From an uncultured Bacteroidia bacterium (GTDB lineage: Bacteria > Bacteroidota > Bacteroidia > Bacteroidales > UBA932): a stretch of DNA of 46,771 bases. Positions 33,074 through 40,942 of this stretch are shown piece by piece. The position numbers were made by a program, and so were the translations under genes. The stretch spans positions 1 through 46,771 of the forward strand of contig CADAND010000015.1 of NCBI GenBank assembly GCA_902789245.1. The letters run 5' to 3'. The stretch's first letter is position 1. Every line of letters starts with the position of its first letter. Below the pieces are notes generated by a model that made no database searches, had not been told where the DNA came from, and saw nothing but the letters and a program-made list of their open reading frames with translations.

Positions 33074-34980
33074 GAGAGAATCACGTGTGAAGGGGTGGAC
33101 ATGACCCAGTTGACGCTGATCTGGATCCCGAGCGCGATGTTGACGTGCTCCAGGTTGGGAATGGCGTTGCGGGCTTTTGCGAGGGAGGAAATATGACAGT
33201 GGATCGTGGTCGTGCAGTCCCGCTTGAAGACGCTTGATTGCCCCTCCCCGAGGTCGATGCGGCCGACCAGGTAGAACTTGCTGCCGGGCAGGACGATACC
33301 GTCCTCGCCGACGAAGGTCTGGCCGCTGTGGTTGCACAGTTCCAGGCATAGGTAGACATCCTCGTCGTCGGGTGTCTGGGAGACGAGGGTGCGGAAGCCT
33401 GCGGGCGTATCCGTGGGCAGGATCAGCCCCGTGATGCAATCGTCGTAGAGGAAGAAGTTGTTCCCGCCTGCGGGCGTGAAGTCGAAGTTGAGTCGCTGCT
33501 GGGAGCCGATGATGACGCCGGTGATCGGGAAGGTGTCATCTGCCAGGGTAATCGTGGTGGCCGGGTCGCCGTCGCCGTCGTCCAAGGTGGTCGATTCGGC
33601 GATGACGTCGGCGATGAGCATTCCGCAACTGAACTTCAGCGGTTGGTCCATGGCAACGGAAACGGTGCCGCCGGAGACGGTCTTTCCGTAGCGGTATTCG
33701 TCGAGAATGTCAGTCCAGTTCGGCTTTTCGCTCGTATAGGTGTTGCTCTTGTCGGCGCTGGAAGTGCTGATGGTGGAGTTGGCGAAATACCAGAGTTGCG
33801 GCGGGTAGCAGTAGGAGTTGACGGGTGCCACGCCGTCCGTAGCATCTCCCGTCAGGTCCTCCACAGGATAGAAGCGGTTGCCGTTCCAGCGCAGGATGGC
33901 GGCGCCGTCCGGCAGGCCGAGCGTCCCGGGATAATCCTGCCAGGAGGCGTTGGTCAGCGTTACCGTGTTCTCCGTCCGGTCCAGGGTCAGCCCATGGCCG
34001 TCCAAAGCTTCTATACGGTCGATAATCGTGCTGCGCAGCCCATTGTAGAGCTCTCCCCAGGTGAGCGGTTCGTCATTGGGCTTCATGGCCGGATAAACGT
34101 CTCCTGTGCGGATGTACTCAACGGGAGTGTTGTCCTGGATAATGTGGGTCTTGAGCCGGCGGTAGAGGCGTCCGATGATGTATTCGACGCTACGTCCGGA
34201 GCCCGGGGTCATGTTGCCGCTGTTGGTGGTCTCCAGGAAACAGTCCCGCAGAGTGTTCTCATCAATCTCGTCGTTCCAGACCAGGGTGATGGTTTCGTCG
34301 TGACGCGTCACGTCTTCGTACCAGAACGACGCTTCGTAGGTGACCTCGGGGCTGAGAATGGCATTCAGCAGGTCGGCGAGATGCTCTGCGGTGGCGGGCA
34401 GCCCGTCGGGCAGGATGCGAATGGGATCGAAATGGATGTCTCCGGCGGTGCGGAAATCGGCCTGTACACCCAGACCGCTGGCTTCCAAGGCGCCGTTGAG
34501 GTGCCGGGAGCGAATTTCGTTCTCAGCCGGAGCCAGCGGGGCGCGGCCATAAGCCAGAACAGATGCTGTCCCGCTCGGGAAAGAAGTATCGCCGGACGGA
34601 TAGAGATGGGACCAGTTGTTGTCCACCAGCCCGCTCACATAGACGCCGCCAGCGCCAACGGCGCGGTCATAAATGTATTGAGAAATATCGCTTAGGAAAG
34701 TCGGGTGGAAATTGCTCAGGTCATCCGAGACGATGTCTCCCTGCACACTGAACGGCAGGACCGTCACGTCGGTCATGCCACGGAAAGTCACATTGTCGGA
34801 CATTTCCGTGATGATGGCAGGATTGCCCTTGGAGAGACTGGCATTGGCGGGCGCTACACTCAAGGCAAGCTGAATGGGGACGGCAGATGCTTCGCCACTG
34901 CCGACACTGTCTTTTTCGCACGCGGCGAACAAGACCAGGGTGGCAGGAAGAAGCAGGAAATATGCGCGGAATCCTTTCAT
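33070..34980 (-). CDS. Second Mfa1-like fimbrillin lipoprotein
   Basis: 636-residue lipoprotein with lipobox FAAC (Cys21). It is a paralogue of the 756-residue fimbrillin two genes upstream. Both share the ordered segments ITGVIIGS / LRGVLIGG, EDVYLCLELCNHSG / NDVYVALEFVNNGD, GSKFYLVGRI / GGVFYLGAKL, and VFKRDCTTTI / VFIQDFLTKA before the C-terminal strand. The C-terminus INIALGIQIS-type strand (NIALGIQISVNWVM) is where type V pilins supply the strand-exchange region. It could be an alternative shaft subunit or an adaptor between shaft and tip. It starts 3 bp after the anchor gene and overlaps the next gene by ATGA. Confidence 0.75.
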   Translation of the reverse strand: MKGFRAYFLLLPATLVLFAACEKDSVGSGEASAVPIQLALSVAPANASLSKGNPAIITEMSDNVTFRGMTDVTVLPFSVQGDIVSDDLSNFHPTFLSDISQYIYDRAVGAGGVYVSGLVDNNWSHLYPSGDTSFPSGTASVLAYGRAPLAPAENEIRSRHLNGALEASGLGVQADFRTAGDIHFDPIRILPDGLPATAEHLADLLNAILSPEVTYEASFWYEDVTRHDETITLVWNDEIDENTLRDCFLETTNSGNMTPGSGRSVEYIIGRLYRRLKTHIIQDNTPVEYIRTGDVYPAMKPNDEPLTWGELYNGLRSTIIDRIEALDGHGLTLDRTENTVTLTNASWQDYPGTLGLPDGAAILRWNGNRFYPVEDLTGDATDGVAPVNSYCYPPQLWYFANSTISTSSADKSNTYTSEKPNWTDILDEYRYGKTVSGGTVSVAMDQPLKFSCGMLIADVIAESTTLDDGDGDPATTITLADDTFPITGVIIGSQQRLNFDFTPAGGNNFFLYDDCITGLILPTDTPAGFRTLVSQTPDDEDVYLCLELCNHSGQTFVGEDGIVLPGSKFYLVGRIDLGEGQSSVFKRDCTTTIHCHISSLAKARNAIPNLEHVNIALGIQISVNWVMSTPSHVILS

Positions 34981-34983
34981 CAG

Positions 34984-36036
34984 CTACATTTCAATGTCAT
35001 GTTCTTTTCCGGGTTCCCAATCCAACTCCACGCTCGCTCCGACATAGGGGTCTTCGGTGGACATGCTGCCGTTGGCGTGGACTTTGCCCTTGACTGCCTT
35101 GAGCTGCGCGGCGTGTACGGGGGAGTGCACTTCAAGGGTGGACTTGGTGACCGAGCCGTCCTCCATCGTGGCATAGACATCCCAATACCAGAGGGGGTCG
35201 CCCGAGTACTTGTCCCCGTCCGGATCCTCGATATCGATGACGGCCTTCGTGGCCGGATCGACGTCGCGGGAAGGGAAGTGGGTGGAGACGTAGCAGCGCT
35301 CGGTGCTGCCGGCTTCCGTCGCGAGCAGTTTCGTGCGGACCACGTAGTCCGTGTCGAAGGTGTAGGTGCTGTCCGCCAGCCGGAAACCGTCGGCGAGGCC
35401 GCGCAGGAATACCTTGAGGTCCTTGACGCCCGGGGCGTCGGTCATGTCGAGCACGAGGGCCGTGGCGGCGTTGACCATGTAGAGGCTCACGTCGAAGCGC
35501 TGGTCGATGCCGGAGATGATGTCCATCCGCTTACGCGCCGTGAAGATGCCGGACAGGTGTGCGTCGGCCGTGTCCTTGACCGCGAGATGCTGGACCAGGC
35601 GGGCCGAATGGCAGTAGTCGGCGTCTTCCAGGGTGACGTTGGGATCGGTGTCCAGGTTCGCCACACAGGTGTGCATGTAGGGCCTGGCCGGGATGAGGAG
35701 GGAATAGCTGGACTGGCTGGCGTTCATCACCACGTCGAGGTGCTCCAGACGAGCCATGTCGCCCGCGGTGTCGTAGAACGACAGGTCCACGTCGTGGGCG
35801 AAGTCGGTGAAGACTTCCCCGAGGTGCTCCTCGAGGACCGTCGCCACCTGCAGGTCGGCCTGCAGGTCGAGCACCGTCTTGATCTCCGTGCGCATGTTGG
35901 TCACCAGCTGCAGCTCGTAGCCGAGGTCGAGCTTGTCGCCACAGTCGGACATGTCCTCATCCACGAGGCTGTTGCATCCGGTGAGGAAGACAGCCCCGAG
36001 GAGGAACATGCTGAATATGTGGCGAATTTCAAACAT
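34984..36036 (-). CDS. FimB/Mfa2-family fimbrial anchor lipoprotein
   Basis: 350-residue outer-membrane lipoprotein. The lipobox LTGC (Cys21) is followed by DEDMSDCGDKLDLGYEL, the C-x-D-x-C type mature N-terminus shared by FimB/Mfa2 anchors, with Cys32 as the second cysteine. These proteins fix the fimbria base to the outer membrane and limit its length. The LDLGYEL start and the length match the family. The final residues (ASVELDWEPGKEHDIEM) closely resemble the terminal strand of the neighbouring major fimbrillin (LSVELSWESGYVYDIEFG). The gene starts 2 bp after that fimbrillin. Confidence 0.82.
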   Translation of the reverse strand: MFEIRHIFSMFLLGAVFLTGCNSLVDEDMSDCGDKLDLGYELQLVTNMRTEIKTVLDLQADLQVATVLEEHLGEVFTDFAHDVDLSFYDTAGDMARLEHLDVVMNASQSSYSLLIPARPYMHTCVANLDTDPNVTLEDADYCHSARLVQHLAVKDTADAHLSGIFTARKRMDIISGIDQRFDVSLYMVNAATALVLDMTDAPGVKDLKVFLRGLADGFRLADSTYTFDTDYVVRTKLLATEAGSTERCYVSTHFPSRDVDPATKAVIDIEDPDGDKYSGDPLWYWDVYATMEDGSVTKSTLEVHSPVHAAQLKAVKGKVHANGSMSTEDPYVGASVELDWEPGKEHDIEM

Positions 36037-36038
36037 TA

Positions 36039-38309
36039 CTAGTTGGCAGGGCCGGGATTGTTGCCGAACTCAATATCGTATACGTAACCGCTCTCCCAGC
36101 TCAGCTCGACGGAGAGGCCGAAGGACATCTGGCTGGAGCGCAGGTCCGGGACGGTGAAGTAAGCATAGTGCAGGGACTCGCTTCCGATTCGGAAGGTGGC
36201 CTTGGTCAGGAAGTCTTGAATGAATACACGCGGGATTTTCTTGGATTTACCCAACTGGGCGTCGTGTACACCATCGGCAACTTCGTAGATGGGCGGGACC
36301 TCGTGGTCAGTAGGCCAGGTGAGGCTATTCTCCGATTGGGTTTCGTTCTTGGTCGTCAGCTTGGCGCCCAGGTAGAATACACCGCCGCTCGGGATGAGGT
36401 TGTCCCTGCCCCAGAAGGCGTCGCCGTTGTTGACGAACTCCAGAGCCACGTACACGTCGTTTTGGATGTCGTTTTCGTGCGTGTTGTCGTTCTTTGAGTA
36501 ATCGAGGTTGTCGTACACCAGGGTATAGTTGGAGTTGAGTTTCCCGTCGGGGGTGGGGACGGCGGTATTGGAGATGGCGTCGTCATAGATAACACCATCA
36601 AAGACGCCTTCGTTCGGGCCGAGATTAAGCGCTGTCTTTTCTTCGGTAGTAAGCGCGCGCGGCAGGAACTGCCAGTCATAGCGGGGATGGACGCCGCCAA
36701 TCAGAACACCGCGCAGGATAAACTTGGTATCGTTAAGAGCGATCTGACGGTCACTGGTCTCTCCGGTCATGGCCGCCTTGTTGTCCAGGATATACCCGTC
36801 GCGTATAGCATCTGCGCTCCAGTCCACACGGGTTTCCATCAGGGCCACGCCGTAATTGATGTTGTTCCGGATGGCCACGCCACGGGTGCTGGACTCCACC
36901 CTGTCCTGTTTCCAGTTGCCGATCTTCCATTTCTCCCCTTCTTCCGTCAAGCTCTTGTTCCAGTATGTGGTTCCATTGGGGAAATCGGCGATGGAGAGAT
37001 CGGACTTGGATGTGACATAGAGTGGACTGTTGACATAATAGGCGAGTTCGGCCGGATAGACATATTTCCGCGGCTCAAATGTCTTGCCTGGGGTGACAAG
37101 CGCTTTATTGGGATGCAGATACTCGAAACGGTCGATGGACTCTGCCGGATCGCCGGACCCTTTGGGATGGAATGCCAACTGGGCGGCACCTTCGGGGATG
37201 CCGAAATCGCCATAGGGATATTTATTCAGATCCTGAGCACCAGCAAAACGGGCATCCCAATCATTTCCTGAATAGCCATTTTTGATGGTCTCCACGTCCC
37301 AATAGACCCAATTGTTGTCCCTGTTAAAGAAGGAAGACATATTGGCGATAATCTTTTCTGCCAGGCGGATGGCGTTGGCTTCCTCATTACTGGTTGGATC
37401 CGCAGTGTTAACGCTATTGACCACTTTGAAAAGGTCCTGCATCATGTTTTTGATGGCCGTAGAGGAACCAGCGCGATACTCGTTGGTCTTGATATATGTG
37501 AAGGTGGAATAAGCTTGCCCCAGAATGACCTCCAATGGGACCAGATCCCGTGTCCATTCGTTGTCGGTGGATCGATTTAGGGGATTGCCGCCAATCTTAA
37601 GCTCATACTGGTGGCCAAGTTCGGGCCAGCCAAGCCCGTCAAGTTGAGTCGCAGGCGCTTTCGGATAATGTTTATTGTGATTATCATAGCTGGTTGTTGC
37701 AACAACACTGCTTTGGAGGATGGTGTTGATCGCATAGATCATCAGCGCGGCGGTGGCGTCATATTGGGCTACTTTTGTTTCGTCGCCAATGCGGCGCACA
37801 ACGGAAAAACCGGTCTCGGCCGGGTCCTTCTTGACATTGAATTCCATCTGACCCTGAGCTTTTCCGGGAGCGCCGTTGATGGCCTTGCCGTAAAAGAGGG
37901 CAGCATCCGCTCCCAGTGGAATGGCCAGCTGAACGACACGGTTGGAGGAACTGGACGCGTTGTCAGCGGCCGTAAGGGCTCCGGGCGTGAGAATCTCCCC
38001 AAGATCATAGAGCTGCTTGAATTTGGCAAAGTCATCCTTTTTTACAAAAGCGTCATTTTTTCCGGTGGCATAGAGGATGATTTTGGAATTGTCGATGCCA
38101 AGAAAATTCGAGTTCTGCTGGACGTTGTTAGCGCTCATCTTGGTACTGGCGGAAGAGCCGGTGGCAAAGCTCATCACAAAGGCCGCGTTGACCTCATCCG
38201 TCTCCGGATTGAAATTGGGGTTCGGATCGACCTGCGGCTCCCGCTGGCAGCCGACGATCGCGATCGCTCCTAAGAGCAGGCTTGTGAAGAATTTGGAATA
38301 GTGGTTCAT
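36039..38309 (-). CDS. Mfa1-like major fimbrial subunit
   Basis: 756-residue secreted pilin precursor. The signal peptide ends in lipobox IVGC (Cys21); type V pilins are exported as lipoproteins and later cleaved and polymerised. The C-terminal 110 residues carry VFIQDFLTKATFRIG, AYFTVPDLRSSQMSFGLSVE and a final SWESGYVYDIEFG strand, the Mfa1 C-terminal pattern. It is larger than P. gingivalis Mfa1 because of a long central region (about 180-520). Base composition is visibly lower in GC than its neighbours: 26 of 60 G+C at 37681-37740 against 41 of 60 at 39181-39240. It is the second gene of the operon, 11 bp after the OmpA gene. Confidence 0.83.
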   Translation of the reverse strand: MNHYSKFFTSLLLGAIAIVGCQREPQVDPNPNFNPETDEVNAAFVMSFATGSSASTKMSANNVQQNSNFLGIDNSKIILYATGKNDAFVKKDDFAKFKQLYDLGEILTPGALTAADNASSSSNRVVQLAIPLGADAALFYGKAINGAPGKAQGQMEFNVKKDPAETGFSVVRRIGDETKVAQYDATAALMIYAINTILQSSVVATTSYDNHNKHYPKAPATQLDGLGWPELGHQYELKIGGNPLNRSTDNEWTRDLVPLEVILGQAYSTFTYIKTNEYRAGSSTAIKNMMQDLFKVVNSVNTADPTSNEEANAIRLAEKIIANMSSFFNRDNNWVYWDVETIKNGYSGNDWDARFAGAQDLNKYPYGDFGIPEGAAQLAFHPKGSGDPAESIDRFEYLHPNKALVTPGKTFEPRKYVYPAELAYYVNSPLYVTSKSDLSIADFPNGTTYWNKSLTEEGEKWKIGNWKQDRVESSTRGVAIRNNINYGVALMETRVDWSADAIRDGYILDNKAAMTGETSDRQIALNDTKFILRGVLIGGVHPRYDWQFLPRALTTEEKTALNLGPNEGVFDGVIYDDAISNTAVPTPDGKLNSNYTLVYDNLDYSKNDNTHENDIQNDVYVALEFVNNGDAFWGRDNLIPSGGVFYLGAKLTTKNETQSENSLTWPTDHEVPPIYEVADGVHDAQLGKSKKIPRVFIQDFLTKATFRIGSESLHYAYFTVPDLRSSQMSFGLSVELSWESGYVYDIEFGNNPGPAN

Positions 38310-38320
38310 AAGCTTTGTGT

Positions 38321-39829
38321 TTATTTGTTGTTATTATTTGTTTCCACGTAGAATATGCGGACAAAGACGGCGCTGCGCTGGTCGAAGAGGAACTCCTGGC
38401 GGAGCTTCTGGTAGATGGTGCCGCCCCGGAGGGCCTTGAGGTAGCGCTCCCGCTCGTCGAGATCCTGGACGCTATCGAGGATGTGGAGGACCTCCCTGTA
38501 TTCCGCGTCGGTCAGGCCGCTGGTCCCGGCTGCCTGGCGCTCGGCGAGGGCGTCGAGAAGCTCGGCCCAGGCTTCGCCGCCGACGACCAGCTCGAAGAGC
38601 CCATCGTTGAGGCCGGCGACCTTGCTCTGCATGTAGTCCTTGACGGCCGTGGCGCGCTGGAGGGCGAGGCGCTCGTTGCCCCAGCGGCCGCCGTCGATGG
38701 AGGAGAAGCCGACGATCTGGAATTTGACGATCTCGATGGAGTCGTCGGCCAGGGCGTCGCGGGTCACGTCCATGATGGTGTTGAGGTGGGGCATGTTGTC
38801 GTACACGCCCGTGCGGGTCTGTACTTCGCGCAGCAGGCGCGCGTCATTGAATTGGAAGAGGACGGTCTGCGCGTGCCCGTCGCGGCGCAGGGCCATGTCC
38901 GGGGTGTAAGGCTGGTATTCGGCCATCGGGCGCAGCAGCGGATGGCGCTGCCGGGCGGGTGCCGGCTCGGGCTCGGCGACGGGTTGCGGCGCTGCTTCGG
39001 GAGCGGCCTCCGGCTCGTTATCCGAGGCTTGTCCGAGGATCTCTGTTTCGTCGCTCTCAGTGGCATTTTTCTGCTCCTCCAGCACCGCTTCCGCCTCGAT
39101 GCGCCCGATGGCGTCGAGGACCTGCTGGCGCTTCGCCGTGCGGCGCTTGCTGTCCCATGCGATGTTCAGGGCGAGCTGGGGGATGATGACGGCGCCCTGC
39201 TCCGTGCCGACCTTGGCGCTGCAGTGGTCGCACTCGTAGCGGTCGGCGTTGTTGTAGGCGCCCGCCACGCCGGCGGCGAGCTCGAGCCGCCAGTGTTCGC
39301 CCAGCCACCAGGAGTAACCGGCGAAGAGGCCCGCGCCGACGGCGTCTCCCTGGAGACGGGAATTGTTCAGGACGGGGTAGAGCCCGAAGGGAAGATGCAG
39401 GGAGGCGAAGTTGTAGTGGAGGTAGAGCGCGTCTGCGCCGAGGAACCATCCGTCATAGACGCGCTTGGGCCACCAGCGTCCTTCGAGGGTGACGAGGCGG
39501 TGGCGCCACTTGGCCGGGACGGCGTTGTCGTAGTCCCAGGCAAGCCAGCGCGGCCAGGGCTTGAGGCCGATGGATGCGCCGATCGAGCCGTGCTGCCCGA
39601 GGGCGAAATCGATGCCGAGGTTGGGGGTGGCGGTGCCGTCGTAGAGCAGGTTGGTCCGCAGGGCCATTCCCTGCCAGCTGGTGGCGGTGCGCACGTTGCC
39701 GGGCACAACCGTCGAATCGACCTGGGGGCGTGACGATGGGGTGGCGCTGCCAAGTACCGGTTCTTGGATGAAAACAAGAGCTAGAAATAGAACCGGGAGG
39801 TATTTCCGATACAATCTAGAACTGTCCAA
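38321..39829 (-). CDS. DUF3575/OmpA-family outer-membrane protein of the fimbria locus
   Basis: First gene of the fimbria operon. No ATG precedes the signal sequence. I chose TTG at 39829 (502 residues) because GGAG lies 7 nt upstream; TTG at 39814 is the alternative. The frame continues back through the terminator at 39945-39986, which is unlikely to be coding. A signal peptide (about 1-28) is followed by a DUF3575 outer-membrane beta-barrel-like domain (about 52-225, MALRTNLLYDGTATPN and ending LALNIAW). An Ala/Pro/Glu linker follows (270-295), then an OmpA-like peptidoglycan-binding region (about 320-425, VGFSSIDGGRWGNERLALQR). DUF3575-OmpA proteins are common beside Mfa-like loci. Confidence 0.82.
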   Translation of the reverse strand: MDSSRLYRKYLPVLFLALVFIQEPVLGSATPSSRPQVDSTVVPGNVRTATSWQGMALRTNLLYDGTATPNLGIDFALGQHGSIGASIGLKPWPRWLAWDYDNAVPAKWRHRLVTLEGRWWPKRVYDGWFLGADALYLHYNFASLHLPFGLYPVLNNSRLQGDAVGAGLFAGYSWWLGEHWRLELAAGVAGAYNNADRYECDHCSAKVGTEQGAVIIPQLALNIAWDSKRRTAKRQQVLDAIGRIEAEAVLEEQKNATESDETEILGQASDNEPEAAPEAAPQPVAEPEPAPARQRHPLLRPMAEYQPYTPDMALRRDGHAQTVLFQFNDARLLREVQTRTGVYDNMPHLNTIMDVTRDALADDSIEIVKFQIVGFSSIDGGRWGNERLALQRATAVKDYMQSKVAGLNDGLFELVVGGEAWAELLDALAERQAAGTSGLTDAEYREVLHILDSVQDLDERERYLKALRGGTIYQKLRQEFLFDQRSAVFVRIFYVETNNNNK

Positions 39830-39944
39830 ATCTGTTCTCCACGTGCGCGCTTTTTCATCAATCACTCGCGTGCGCGTTCTCAAATTAGCTGAGCAAATAA
39901 CGCGAATATTTGTGTAATTTGCAAGAAATTTATCATAAAAATGC

Positions 39945-39986
39945 CGAAAAATTGGCCTTCCGCCTATTTGGAAGGCCAATTTTTCG
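39945..39986 (-). terminator. Strong terminator hairpin between the DUF4380-like gene and the fimbria operon
   Basis: A perfect 17-bp stem (39945-39961 and 39970-39986) with an 8-nt loop; each arm carries five A or five T near its outer end. It lies 34 bp after the stop of the 40020 gene on the minus strand, so it should isolate the fimbria operon from read-through. Confidence 0.85.
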
Positions 39987-40019
39987 GTCAGGGGGGGGGT
40001 AAAATGACGAAATTTCTGC

Positions 40020-40897
40020 CTATTTCGCGAGCTTCTTGGCGAGCTTCAGAAGGGCCTTGGAAGGGGCGGGCTCGAGCTCGGTTTTGACCACGCTCCAGCG
40101 GACGGTCCAGCTGACCGAAGCGCCCGGCGCGAGGGTGGTGTAGGCGCCCTGCTCCTCGATTTCCACGAAGGTCTTGCCCGGGTTGGCGTAGGCCTGGATC
40201 TCCGCCTCGGCGGGAGCGGCCTGTCCGGCCTTGAGGTCCTGGAACTTCTTCACGAAGAGCAGGCCCTTGGCGCAGTAGGCGAGCCAGCCGCGGCCGTCGG
40301 CGTTGATTTTGCGGTTCTCGCGGGCTTCGTCCATCACGTACCAGGCTGCGCCCTGCGTGAACTCGAAGGGCAGGCCAACCATGTTGTTGGCGGGCTCGAC
40401 GGCCGGGGCGACGAAGAAGAGCACGCCGTCGTTGGGCACGCGGGAGATCTCCCACGGTGCCACCTGGCGGGTCTCGCCGGACTCGTTGACGATGGTGTAG
40501 GTGATGGAGATGGCGTCCTTCTTCGGGACGGCGGTGAATTCCTTGCGGACGCTGTAGCCGAAGCGGGACTTGTCGCCGGTCAGGACGAGCTTGTCGCCCA
40601 CGATCTCAGCCTGGAAGGGCTTGGAGTCATATTCCGCCACCGGAGGCCAGTTCCACTCGCTCTGCGGGCTGGTCCAGAAGGTGCTGCCGAAGGAGTTCGG
40701 CATGCGGCCCTGGTTGAGGACCTCGGCGTCGCCGAGCTTGTAGGAGAGGATCTTGCCGCCACGGGTGGCGTCAATGGTCATGGTGGTCTGTCCGACGGCG
40801 ATGGTGTACTTGCCGTCGGCCTCGGTAATGGTCTGCGCGGAGGCGCTGGCGGCCGCTGCGAGCAGGCAGACGGCCAGAGGGAGAGCTTGCGTTTCAT
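40020..40897 (-). CDS. DUF4380-like secreted protein with apparent frameshift in the signal peptide
   Basis: The mature part is a galactose-mutarotase-like beta-sandwich protein. GSTFWTSPQSEWNWPP and the KILSYKLGDAEVL segment fit DUF4380 proteins, whose function is unknown. The ATG at 40897 follows a -7 box and opens MKRKLSL, but this frame fails. One added base near 40877 (in CTCTCCCTCTGG) would join it to LAVCLLAAAASASAQ, a perfect signal peptide continuous with the rest of the protein (about 290 residues). No alternative ATG lies in the downstream frame before the signal cleavage site. So either the assembly lacks one base, or the gene is inactivated or subject to slippage here. Confidence 0.7.
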
Positions 40898-40902
40898 GTG
40901 TA

Positions 40903-40910
40903 CAAAGATA
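40903..40910 (-). promoter_or_regulatory. -7 element immediately before the DUF4380-like gene
   Basis: Minus-strand TATCTTTG matches TAnnTTTG and ends 5 bp before the ATG. This arrangement resembles the GH43 gene and predicts a leaderless transcript. Confidence 0.45.
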
Positions 40911-40942
40911 GCAAAAAAACGCAAACTGCTCCGCCTGTCCGG

